Below are positions 36,221 to 47,500 of a stretch of 64,000 nucleotides of DNA, one piece after another. A model generated the notes under the pieces. It had not been told where the DNA came from, made no database searches, and worked only from the letters and a program-made list of their open reading frames with translations. This DNA is from Limonium bicolor (lineage: Eukaryota; Streptophyta; Magnoliopsida; Caryophyllales; Plumbaginaceae), in the NCBI GenBank assembly GCA_023374045.1, contig CM041776.1, positions 276,729,039-276,793,038 of the forward strand, written 5' to 3'. Both the position numbers and the translations under genes were made by a program. Position 1 is the first letter of the stretch, and each line of letters opens with the position of its first letter.

Positions 36221-37794
36221 TGATGAGTGTGAAATATGAATGGTTCTAATGGCTTTAATGTCTATTTGTATATCCGCGAATTGATACTATTCCACATTAT
36301 CTTGCGTTTTTCTGTGGTTTGTTGTTGTGTTAAGGCTTGATACACTTTTCTATGTTAAATGCAGAGAAAGCCAAGGGAACACTAGATAATCAAGGGAGGT
36401 AATGCCAACAAACGGGGGTCGAATCGGAGTCAAAATGAAGAAGTTAGAGGATTTTTAAGGTGTGTCCGAGTGTGTCCGAACTTCAAGTTCGGACGCAAGT
36501 GAGAGTTTGTATGCTGCGCTGATGGATGTCCGAACTTCGGTCCGAACATCGAAGTTGGACATAGTCGAGAAAAGCCAGGAGGTCTGAAGTACGGAGCATG
36601 TCGAACTTGGTCCGAACATCAAAGTTCGGAAAGGGTCGAGAACTTTCTGAATTGAAGCGCTCAAAGCATTGTGCCGAACTTTGAAGTTCGGACCAATGTT
36701 CGGACGGCACGAGAATTACAGCACACAACTCGGCGTTTTGAAGGGAAAAGAGGGAGAAAAGGTCTATTAAATGACCTAATCAGAGGGAGGATATTCACGC
36801 ATCATCGATCATTACAACACACTCCCTTCCACACTGATAACGAGGTTCTCTCCAATCATCCGCCAATTGCATCGGTTCGCCTTCATCCACATTCACCAAT
36901 CATTCCATCATCGTTCGGGAGGAAGCATCGACAGAGGGAAGTGCGACTATCATCTTCAACCTTGAACTGCATCCACTGATTCTGGATAGTCAATCAACAA
37001 AAGGGTTTTTCTCCTTTAGATAGCTTCTATGTCGTTTGTATTATCTTTTCATTGGCAATGTCTGGCTAGTGGGATTTACTCTGGGGTAGGGTTGTTCAAG
37101 AGGATTCAATGTAGTTAAGAATTCTGCAATTTGATTATGAGGCTGTGAACGGTTGTTTTCAGGTTAATGATTATCAATTTGTTCTCTATTAATTTCGCGA
37201 GTTATAGAGTTGTTCTGCGAAACCTATTAAGATCAGACAAGGTGATTAGTAGGGAGTTCGAATTAACCTGGGACATTTGGGGAAGGATTAGTCGGATAGA
37301 TTTTTCCTACAAACGCTAACAATTCTTTGTGCTTATTCCGCCTGTATGGTTTTGCCAATGTAGATTAGAGTTGACATGTCCTGATAGGTGAGCTCTTCAA
37401 TGAACTAGGATTTAGCATTGAAGAGATAGAAAGAATTGGCCTTTCCGTTCTCATAATTAAGTTGTAGAAGTTATAGATTTAATCAAGCAAAGAAACAAAC
37501 CTGAACCGGAGTTCCATCGTATAATCAACTCATCATTCATTTTTACTGATTGCTTATTTCAATTCTGATTTGCATTTATTGATTCAGTTTCAAAAACAAT
37601 TCACAACCCCCTGAATTTGCAGTTTCTTAGGATTTAGGATAGGACTTAGGCTTATTTATTTAAGTCCCGTGGATCGATACCTGGTTACTTAATTTCCTAT
37701 ACTAAGTGACCGGGATTTTTGCAACCCGACAGGCTATTGATTTATTCTTTTCTAGATTAATTGTTTAGTTTAGTAGTCAATTACCCTGTTTGCA
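36221..37794. mobile_element. Solo LTR inside C's left LTR
   Basis: 1574 bp present in the left LTR and absent from the right (empty site near 48067). It starts TGATGAGTGTG and ends CCTGTTTGCA, the TG..CA of an LTR. The right flank is gttac (37795-37799) and the left flank is gttc, a TSD with one base lost. It contains its own cluster of GTCCGAAC/GTTCGGAC palindromes at 36455-36715. No coding region. Family not identified. Confidence 0.7.
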
Positions 37795-38360
37795 GTTACT
37801 AACCCATGTTAAGGAACGCTGTGAGTCGTTCATTGTTTGTGAACTATATATTTTCATCTGTGGTTTGTTATTGCACTTCATATTATGCTTGTGTATGTAA
37901 TCAATTTCCATGCTATCGACAATTAGTCGTCGTAGCCCCGTTAGCTTGGGGGCCATGAGGGGTGTACCAGCATTCGTGCTGACCCCCTCGGGGGCTATTT
38001 TTACACTTGCAGGTAAGAGGCCCATGAGGACGCACTACGAGAGTAGGAGCGGTTAGACTTAGGGTGGGACATTTATTTTGAGTTCGGGTTGCGCCTGTGC
38101 ACCCGACTGTTTATATTAAACTGATGTAAGTTTGGGATTATGTATAAGACACTAGTACTCGGTTGGTTGTGGTATTATGAATGTTGATGTTTAAGCTGGA
38201 TAAGTATTTTTGGATAAGTATTGTAAGTATTTAAGCCGGTATATTCTAGCGATCAGACCGTGGCAAGGTCCAGGTGTTGTTTATTTCCGCTGTGACGTAT
38301 TCGATTAGGTGTTCAGATTGCGATAACCACGATAGGCTTTGGATGGGGTGTTACAAAAAG

Positions 38361-38387
38361 TGGTATCAGAGCGTAGTTACGCTCTGA
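38361..38387 (+). promoter_or_regulatory. Primer binding site and hairpin of element C
   Basis: TGGTATCAGAGC (38361-38372) is complementary to the 3' end of initiator-Met tRNA, 5 nt after the LTR. It overlaps a perfect 10-bp hairpin TCAGAGCGTA-GT-TACGCTCTGA (38366-38387). The remaining leader to 38590 shows no gene. Confidence 0.88.
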
Positions 38388-38590
38388 TCAAGAAATACCG
38401 GACAGGAGTAACCACCGAGTTAGGATATAAGTTAAGGAATAAGTGATGGGTTAAGGGTGTGAGAAGTTAGAGTGAGTAGAGTCAGATGACCACTAATAAG
38501 TGTGGATTGTCTTTACCGTCTACGGACGTTATAAACTTACTAACCAAGACAATGGTGAGTACGAATCTAATGTGAGTTATGCTTGTTCAG

Positions 38591-39846
38591 ATGGCAGGAC
38601 GCCCTAGAGGAGGCCGAGGTCGCGGCCGGGGTGAGGATACTTCAGGGATACCTGGAGGGCAGACGATCGCAGAGATCGTAGCTGCTGCTTTAGGGCACAT
38701 GGGCTATCAGCCTGGTGTGGGTGCACCACCTCCACCGCCACAACCTAGGGAACCAAACTGGGTGAAGAGTCTAGCAGATCTTCGACCCGCTCATTTCAAG
38801 GGGGGGACCGATCCCGCCAAGCTTGAGGCGTACATCTCCGAGCTGGAGACCGCCTTCGAGACCCTTGATGTCCCTGCTGGGATCAAGGTGCGCTTAGCTG
38901 CTTTCTATCTGAAGGGGGCGGCAGGTGATTGGTGGAAGCTGGTGAGGGCCGAGCATGTGGCCAATCCAGAGTTCGGCTGGGAGCAGTACACCGCCTTGCT
39001 ACGAGCAAAGTACTACCCGCCCATGTCCAGACGAAGAAGCGCTTGCAGTTGGATGCGCTTAAGCAGTCGGACAAGATGACAGTGGACGAGTATTACTCAG
39101 AGTTCACTGCCTTGCTCCGTCTTCTGCCGGGTCTAGGGTATTCTGACCAGATCTTGGTGGACCGCTTCTATGGCGGGCTTAGCCATCGACTCCGCTACGG
39201 CATGGGGCCGACGAGTTACACTACCTTGCAGGAGTGCTATCATGCCGCTGCTAAGGTTGAGATTACCGTCCAGCTGAGGGACGAGGAGAATGCAAAGAGG
39301 AAGAGTGCTGGGAAGAGCTCAGAGAGTCAAGGGCAAGGAGGGTACAAGAAACAAAAGTACCAGCCTCAGGCCCAGAAGAATCAGAACCCGAAGGGGAAGG
39401 AGGAAAAGGAGAAGGCTTCGGAAGAGCCATTGAAGCTGACCTATGCTATTGCAGCTACACCACTGCGCTCTAAGGCGCCAAAGGGATCTGAGACTAAGAG
39501 GGGAGCCGGTGGTGGCTACCAGCGACGCTTCATCTGTAGATGGTGTCACAAGGACCACCCCGGGCTCGACTGTAAGGGAAACAAGGTGGAGTGCAACTTC
39601 TGTGGAGTGTATGGACACCGGGCATACGAGTGTTACCGGAACCCTGCTAGCAGAGCCTATAGGCCCGATACCAGGGGCAAGGGCAAGACCGATCAGGGAG
39701 CTGGATCTGACGGTCAGAGGAAAGTGCAGCAGCCGGCGGACAAGAACCCACGGGTGACCCAGAAGACGGGACCCACTCTACACATGGTAGACCGGGACGA
39801 TGAGCCTGAGCCCTCATCGAGGCCAGGTACCACTATAACCATTTAG
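38591..39846 (+). CDS. gag: Gag of element C, one frameshift, no introns 1 and 2
   Basis: Starts at ATG 38591 (MAGRPRGGRGRGRG). The capsid core (DWWKLVRAEH, LRAKYYP) is followed by a small indel near 39018 that shifts the frame; from there the frame that began at 38929 continues (KKRLQLDALKQ onwards) to the stop at 39846. Two zinc knuckles lie at the C-terminal side: CRWCHKDHPGLDC and CNFCGVYGHRAYEC. The coding sequence runs without gaps where B has introns 1 and 2. The last shared codons (SRPG) lie on the splice donor CCAG|GTACC (39826/39827); unspliced, the frame ends six codons later. Confidence 0.85.
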
Positions 39847-39958
39847 TAGTAAAACTACCTGCTTACCGCATTATCATGCATGTTTGGTGAATAAATGAGT
39901 TAAGTAAAAATAAGATGAGATTAGAACTTAAGTGAGATATAACCTACTACCACTCTAG
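39827..39958 (+). other. Predicted intron of element C between gag and AlkB
   Basis: 132 nt, donor CCAG|GTACC, acceptor CTCTAG|GA, phase 1; the join keeps both frames. The same donor also fits the protease acceptor at 40853/40854 (long intron 1027 nt, phase 1). Confidence 0.65.
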
Positions 39959-40698
39959 GAAGATTCAACATCTGCTACCCAATACCATCTACACCTAACC
40001 CGGAGCACACCGACATCGAAACTGTACACTTTCTAACCGAACAATGTCAGGTTATCCGCCCAGGTATGATTTTATTAAGGGGATACCTGACACCCGAAGC
40101 ACAAATAGCCATCATCAGGAGATGCAATCAACTAGGAATGGGACCGGGAGGTTTCTACACACCGGAGTACCCAGGGGGAGCAAGGATGAAGTTAAAGATG
40201 ATGAGCTTGGGCAAGGATTGGAATCCGTATGCCAAGAATTACCAAACCACGAGGGAGCAAGATGGAGTCTCACCACCGGGGATACCCGAAGAGTTCCATC
40301 CAGTTATTACACAAGTCATGGAAATCGCTCAGCAGTTGGAAGCTGAACCGATTCCAGACATCCAGCCAGACATTTGCATTGTAAACTTCTACGAAAAAGA
40401 TGGGAAACTGGGACTACACCAGGATAAGGACGAGACAACGGAGTCTCTCGAAAGAGGGATACCCGTAGTGTCTTGGTCCATTGGAGATGATGCGGAGTTT
40501 TTATACGGCAAGCAGAAGCGTGCGGACCGTGCAGATAAGATAGTACTTAAGTCAGGTGATGTATTAATTTTGGGGGGAGAATCAAGGATGTTATACCATG
40601 GGATTAAGAGAATCAAGCTGAATACAGCACCGTCAGCAATAATCAATGCGACGCATATGAGACCAGGAAGATTGAACCTAACCTTTAGACAATATTAG
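39959..40698 (+). CDS. AlkB-type 2-oxoglutarate/Fe(II) dioxygenase exon of element C (intact)
   Basis: Homologue of 28003-28742. The part from 40066 is 210 residues and aligns without gaps to B2 with about 148 identities by hand count. Numbering from 40066: N107 and Y109 (NFY), H118 and D120 (GLHQDKDE), H178 (MLYHG), R202 and R208 (GRLNLTFRQ), the full AlkB set. N-terminal extension residues read FNICYPIP in C as in B, showing that the exon begins upstream of any ATG, right after the acceptor at 39958. It ends with a stop at 40696-40698. Upstream is gag in matching phase; downstream come a conserved AATAAA and the protease exon. Most divergence lies in a middle linker; the catalytic half is strongly conserved, which suggests selection on enzyme function. 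Confidence 0.92.
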
Positions 40699-40853
40699 CC
40701 ATGTAATGTTAGAATGAGATGAGAAATGAGATGTAAGATTGAAGCACATGTTGTAAACAGGATGGTCATGAATAAAATAACAGTGTTGTTCATATAATTG
40801 ATTACGACTCTTGTTATACCATCAATACTCATGGAGCTTGTGAACACAATTAG
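40699..40853 (+). promoter_or_regulatory. Poly(A) signal and protease splice acceptor region of element C
   Basis: AATAAA at 40771-40776 is embedded in a stretch conserved with B. The acceptor AATTAG|GT ends at 40853. An in-frame TGA (40841-40843) just upstream means the protease frame must be entered at or after this acceptor. Confidence 0.55.
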
Positions 40854-43800
40854 GTTATGGACTCGGTACGGAAGGTGCACTAAGCATACTCACAGAGGCT
40901 CAGGCCGACGCTAGCGGTACTATCCTCACCGGCACCTTTCCGATCAATGGAATTGAGGCATCAGTTCTCTTCGACTCAGGGGCCTCGCATACCTTTGTCT
41001 CTGCATCATTTGCGAGCAGGTTGGGGCTAGACGCTGATGAGCTACCCGACTTCACGGTTACGCTCCCGTCTAAGGAGAAGGTTTGTTGCACTCGTTACTA
41101 CCGAGGAGCCACCATCAAAATTAAGGGAGAAGACTTTCCAGTCAGTTTCATTGAGTTCAGTAAGCTAGGATTTGATGTTATCTTCGGGATGAACTGGTTG
41201 GAGCGGCACAAGGGACGTATCCTCTGCGCCGAGCATAGATTGCTGCTCAGGAGTCCATCTGGGGTAACAATATCACACCGCCAGAGGCCCAGAGAGCCTT
41301 CGACTAAGATCATCACCGCCATGGCAATGCATAGAGAATTAAGGAGAAAGGAAGAAGTATACCTCTGCTATGTACAGGACATAGAGAGAGACCCTGAGTT
41401 CGACCCCGACTTACCGGTAGTGTCGGAGTTCCCTGACTTATTTCCACGGGAACTGCCCGGCATGCCACCCACTCGGGAGGTAGAGTTCACCATTGAGCTG
41501 CTACCTGGTACCGGACCGATAGCCAAAGCACCATACCGTATGGCTCCGGCAGAAATGACTGAGTTAAAAGAACAATTGAGAGATTTGTTAGATAAAGGAT
41601 TCATTAGACCAAGTGTGTCACCATGGGGAGCGCCAGTCCTCTTCGTGAAGAAGAAGGATGGTAGTCTCCGCCTCTGCATCGACTACAGAGAGTTGAATGC
41701 AGTGACAGTGAAGAATAAGTACCCACTACCCCGCATTGACGATCTGTTCGATCAGTTGAAGGGAGCATCTGTGTTTTCCAAGATTGATCTCAGATCGGGG
41801 TATCATCAGATAGCCATTAAGGAGGGAGATATTGAGAAGACGGCATTCCGGACACGATACGGCCACTATGAGTTTACAGTGATGCCGTTCGGTTTGTCGA
41901 ACGCACCGGCGAAGTTTATGGATCTGATGAACCGCTTGTTCCGGGAGCAGCTGGACAAGTCGGTTGTGGTTTTTATTGATGACATTCTGATATATTCAAA
42001 GTCTAAGGTTGAGCATGAGGAACATCTGAGGAGAGTGTTGGAAATATTCAGGGAGAACCAACTATATGCTAAGTTCTCCAAGTGTGAGTTTTGGCTTGAC
42101 CAGGTCTCTTTCCTAGGTCATGTCATCTCAGATGCTGGGATCGCAGTGGATCCAGCAAAGATTGATGCAGTACGTACCTGGCCAAGGCCGAAGACTGTTA
42201 CCGACATCCGGAGCTTTCTCGGTCTGGCAGGCTACTACAGGAGATTTGTTAGAGATTTCAGCAAGGTCGCGAAGCCGATGACCAGTCTGATGAAGAAAGA
42301 CGCACCATTTCTGTGGACAGTTGACTGTGAGAGATCATTTCAGCGCTTGAAGGACTCACTGACCACTGCACCGGTACTGACCTTTCCAGACGGTACAGAG
42401 GGCTTTGAGGTTTATTGTGATGCATCCGGCAGGGGGCTGGGTTGCGTGCTCATGCAACATGGCAAGGTGGTGGCATATGCCTCACGCCAGTTGAAGAAAC
42501 ATGAGGAGAACTACCCCACACATGATTTAGAGCTGGGAGCTGTAGTCTTCGCTTTGAAGATATGGCGCCACTACTTATATGGGGTTAGTGTCACGATCTA
42601 CACCGATCACAAGAGTTTGAAATACATATTCACTCAGAAGGAGTTAAATCTTCGACAGAGGAGATGGTTAGAGTTTCTGAAAGACTATGACATTGACCTC
42701 CAATACAAAGAAGGGAAGGCCAATGTTGTAGCAGATGCCCTGAGCCGTCGAGCACACTCACTCCATTCGCTAGTTTTTTTCTCCAGCTTGGTTGATGAGG
42801 TGCGAGAGGCTCAGAGGACAGATGAGTATATGAGAGAGGTCAGACAGAAGCTGACAGATGGTACCTTTGAGAGTCAGAAATACGACTTCAGACTTCATGA
42901 TGATGATCTGATCAGACTTAAGGGCCGATTATGCATACCACGAGGTAACACGGATCTGAAAGACCGTATACTTAGAGAATCACACTGTTCTTCAGTTTCC
43001 ATCCATCCGGGAGCCTCTAAAATGTATAAAGACATGAAGAGATACTTCTGGTGGTCGGGGATGAAGACAGATGTTACCGAGTTCGTCTTGAGGTGTCTCA
43101 CATGCCAGAAGGTGAAATTCGAGCACCGACGACCGGGCGGAATGGTACAGTCGATGCCAGTTCCGGAGTGGAAGTTCCATGATATCTCCATGGACTTCGT
43201 AGTTGGGCTTCCACCTGCTAGGGGAGGTCTCAACATGATATGGGTGGTGGTGGATCGCCTTACCAAAGTAGCCCGATTCATACCGATGAAGGATACTTGG
43301 AAGGTGACCAAATTAGCTGAGTTATTTGAGAAAGAAATCATGAGGCATCACGGCATACCAAAGACCATAGTGTCAGATAGAGATACCAGATTCCTTTCGA
43401 GGTACTGGAGAGCTACCAGAGAAGCGTTGGGTACAGAACTCAAGCTGAGTACCGCGTTCCATCCTCAAACAGATGGTTAGACTGAGCATACTATTCAGAC
43501 ACTCGAGGACATGCTGAGGGCATGTGCCTTAGACTTCCAGGGCAGTTGGATTGACAGATTGCATCTGATCGAGTTTTCATACAACAACAGCTATCACGCT
43601 TCGATCAAGATGGCACCTTTTCAAGCGTTGTACGGTAGACCATGTCGTACACCGCTCTGCTGGGATGAGTCGAGTGAGACGGTCATTATAGGACCAGAGT
43701 ACTTAGAACAAGTTAAGGCTGAAGTTCAGCAAATCAGGGAGAACATGAAAGCTGCTCAAGATAGGCAGAAGTCGTATGCTGATGTTCGACGACGGGACCT

Positions 43801-44233
43801 GGAGTTCGCAGTGGGCGACCGGGTATTTCTGCGAGTATCACCGATGAAGGGTGTATTCAGGTTTGGGCAGAAGGGCAAACTAAGCCCGAAATTTGTTGGT
43901 CCTTATGAGATTACGGAGCGGGTGGGCCCGGTTGCTTACAGGTTGGATTTACCTGCTGAGCTGGGTAAAGTGCATGATGTCTTTCATGTTTCACAGCTGA
44001 AGAAATACATGCACCACCCCTCCCATGTGTTAGAACCTGAGAGGTTGACTTTAGAACCAAATATGAGATCCGTGGAGACTCCTCAGAGAATCTTGGACAG
44101 TAAGACTAGGGACACTCGCCACAAGTCAGTGCGACTGGTGAAGGTCCTCTGGTCTAACCAGGATGTCGAAGAGGCCACGTGGGAATTAGAGGATAAGATG
44201 AGGGCGAAGTACCCTTCTTTATTTACTGACTAG
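40854..44233 (+). CDS. pol: Pol polyprotein of element C with one premature stop
   Basis: Open from the predicted acceptor through protease ([10 protein letters not shown]), reverse transcriptase ([16 protein letters not shown]), RNase H ([15 protein letters not shown]) and integrase ([20 protein letters not shown]) to a TAG at 43478-43480 inside the integrase HPQTDG block, where B has a Gln codon. The frame is then open again to 44233 and includes the integrase catalytic Glu region (TIQTLEDML), GPY/F-like SPKFVGPYE and the chromodomain ([16 protein letters not shown]). The single change fits a C-to-T transition. Otherwise the polyprotein is complete at about 1126 codons, longer than B2 because RNase H is whole. 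Entry is expected by splicing from gag. Confidence 0.9.
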
Positions 44234-44544
44234 ATCGTCTGTATAGGGTACGGGGCGTACCCCTTTTTAAGGGGGGTAGAGCTTCCTCGCTTTTGAGTTA
44301 GGAAACGATCATGTTTGTCGTTTGTTTGGTTGTTTAAGATGTGAATTTGTGTAAGTTGCTACACTTCGGTGTAAGTTTGAGTTATGTATAATACTTATGT
44401 ATTGTATTTGAGATTGACCTTTGAGTCTTGAGATGTATGAATGTGAATATAAGATGTGGTATTAAGATTAAGAGAAATGTGTACCGTTAATGGTTAAACA
44501 CATGTGTGAACTTTGAGGACAAAGTTCTTTTAAGGGGGGTAGAT
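44234..44544 (+). other. 3' untranslated region of C with two polypurine tracts
   Basis: A tract at 44264-44281 (TTTTTAAGGGGGGTAGAG) follows the pol stop by 31 nt and is preceded by GGGGCGTACCCC. The LTR-proximal tract TTTTAAGGGGGGTAGAT lies at 44528-44544. No gene between. Confidence 0.7.
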
Positions 44545-47500
44545 TGAAATACCCCAAACTTAGATATGGTGTTTAAATGATAAACTAAGATATAAGGAGG
44601 CTAAATAATGCCTTAGAAACATTAAGAAACATTTCTAATCAAAGAAAATATAAGGAAACACCAAAAGAGCAGTTTTAACAAAAACGTGCTCTAAGCTTGG
44701 AGAGACTTGGGAGAGTGCCCAATATTGTTCTAAGACCTTAGTAATATCCTAATGGTCATTTAAAAGCAATTACCAAAGAAAACCAAGCTTGAAAACAAGT
44801 TAAAACACAAAATGTGCTGTAAGGAGTCTTAAAGCACGTTTTTGAAAAATTGTCTTGTAAATGAGTTTTGAATGGCTAAATGTCCATCATTACTCTTTAA
44901 TTAATATGTGTACTATATAGTATCACATTTGGAGGTCTATATCAATGGGAAATCAAAAATTTCACAACAATGTGCCTTGTTTTTGATGAATAGTGAATTA
45001 ATTAAGCTAGTTTAAACATAAGTCTATATAAGTGAGACATTTAGTCAACAAAGACTTAACTACCCTCATTCATAAAAGGGGGCCGGTTTCTTAAGTGTGA
45101 CTCACCACACTTATCTAGCTAAGTAAAGAGAAAGCAAAGTAAGTAAGTTATAAAGTAAAAGTACTATTCACCTTTTAAGATAAATATCACATTTTACTTA
45201 CCTCTCTCCTCATCTTCATTCTTCCTTGTTTCCCACGATTTCTTGCTCTCTTTCTCTTCTCCATTCACGTAGAGCTCACCTCCATGAAAGCTCCATCTTC
45301 CCTTGGCCACATCTTGCTCATTTAAGCTCCAAATCCAAAACAAAATACATATTCCTCTTAGTTAGCTCAAGCTCCTCCTTTCTATCTTTTCAAAACTTCA
45401 AGAGCTTCATTTTGGTGCCAAGTCAAACCACCATTAGAGGAGGAAATTCAAGTTTGGAGACTCCATTGGCATCTCCATTCTCTTAAGGTAAAGAAAGTGT
45501 AAGAAAATCTAGGTTTCCACCATTTTCTTCACATGTCCGAAAATATATACTCATGGGACTCCATGTTTATGCCTTGTTCTAGCTTGTTTCTACTCTTCAA
45601 AGGAAAGAGGAGGTCCTTCTTGCTTCACATCCAAGTTTGTCTTGAGAAACCAAGGTAAAACAATCACATTAATACCTTAAAACAATTTTTAAACCTAGGG
45701 TTTGTTCCTTAGGGTTAATGTGTTATCTAGTACTCATTGGAGTCATTGGATATTGGTTAGAACATTGGCAAGGAGAATCACATTGGTGACCGTGATTGAA
45801 CAAAGAAAACCTAAGGAGAAAAGCTTTTAAGCTTGTGAGAAAACAAGGTAAATTACTTACCTTAAGGTGTTTTGTTGTTTAAGGGAATGAGATGTAGGTA
45901 TATGTTGAGTTTAGTGTAGAGTTTATATTGGGAAGGTGCTATAAAACCTAGGAGAAACAATGACTATTCTTGTGAACTTGTGACTAAGGAGCAAATGAGA
46001 AAAGAGATAGTTTAAGAATATAAAGGTGAAGTACAAGAAGCATTTTATTTCAATGGGAGCCTTGTTGAGTGTATTCGCAGGTTGAAGGCATATATATGTG
46101 GAAATTCAGTGGTTAAGATTATTGTCATTTAAGGGCCTAAGTGCCAAGCATTTTAAGTTTAAGCACTATATGATGATGTGGTGTGGTTTTGGTGTAAATT
46201 GGGTGTTAAGGTGTTGTGGTGAGAATTTGGGTGATGTTGGTAGTTTGATGGAGAAAAACCATGTATTAGGTGGTACTATATACTAGAGAACCTATGGCAA
46301 AATTTAAAGGAGAGTTTAAGTGTTTAAGACATTCTAAGGGAATTTAATGACTAAGGAAGTACTAGGAATGTTCTATAGGTTGTCTTGATGAAAAAGAGTG
46401 AGAGTTAGGTGTTCTAATGACTTATAATGACTTAGGCATTACTATGAAGGATATAGAAATCAAGAGAATGTATTTGAGTATTTAGGACTTAGGCAAATGT
46501 TGGTGCACAACTAAGAAGGAAATAATGTGTTGATGATGGAAGTTTAAACTTGTGAAGGAACTTTTAGTAAATGCTTAAAAGAGTTTTAGATAGTGAGAGA
46601 TGCTTGGGAGATGATGTTATAGTGGTGAAGAAAACATTTGGCATAGTGGTTACATTAGGTATGAACCACCACCTAGAAACCTAGAGGAAAGCATTACAAG
46701 TGTAGCATTATTACAAGGAAAATGCATAATGACTAAGGTGAATCTTGGTGGATAATTTAAGGTATTTAAGGAGGGCTTAAGGTGTATTTGAGGTGCCCAA
46801 ATGAGGTTATAACATATTAGATATATGAGGAGAAGTTTGGAGTTGAAAGAGAATTTAGAAACAAGTTTCTGGAGCCGACCGACCTTAGGACCGGACTTGC
46901 AAGGTCGGTCGGGCTCAGTTTACACTACCGGAGAAAGTTTCTGGAATGGACCGACCTTGGGACCGGACTTGCAAGGTCGGTCGGGCATGAATTTTGTACG
47001 GTAATAAGTCTCTGGAATCGACCGGACATAGGACCGGACTTGGCAAGTCCGGTCGGGGTAGAATTTTTAGACGGAGAAGTGTTCTGGAATGGACCGACCT
47101 TAGGTAAGGCCGGTCGGAAGTCCGGTCGGGCCTAAAAATAAAAAAAATAAAAAATAAAAAAAAAAGAAATTTTGAATTCTAAGAATGGCAATGGGTAATG
47201 AGGTATGCCTTTGGTAGGGTAGTAATGATTAGGACCCTAAGAACTTAAGGAATTAAGTTAAGATTAAGTATAAGTTTTAATGTTTAAAGTTAAGTTTGTA
47301 AGCTAAGTGGCAAGAACTTGAGAGGTTATTAAATGAGAATCTTTAGAGATTAAGTGAGTTAAGTAAGGTGCAAATAACTAATAACCTAAGAATGAATGAA
47401 TGTTTTAGGTTTGTGAGTTGGGACCCCGAAGAAGGTTAAACAAACAACGATCGACGGTGAACGGTACAATCCTTCTTGTGACCTGCTTGCTAACGAGGTG

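Larger units (their letters stand above)
32694..38355 (+). repeat. Left (5') LTR of element C
   Basis: 5662 bp including an inserted solo LTR (36221-37794). Tips TGAAATACCCC and GGGGTGTTACA. Contains TGACTCA (33249-33255), palindromic repeats (35015-35290) and the CCCCCTCGGGGG hairpin (37983-37994) followed by a pyrimidine-rich tract and TTGCAG|GTAAG. Open frames such as 33379-33639 and 34252-34440 recur in the other LTR but lack family similarity. Confidence 0.92.

Noticed and set aside
38579..38590. Upstream start for C gag
   Set aside because: The ATG at 38591 followed by AGRPRG matches the B gag start; the extra four codons have no counterpart.
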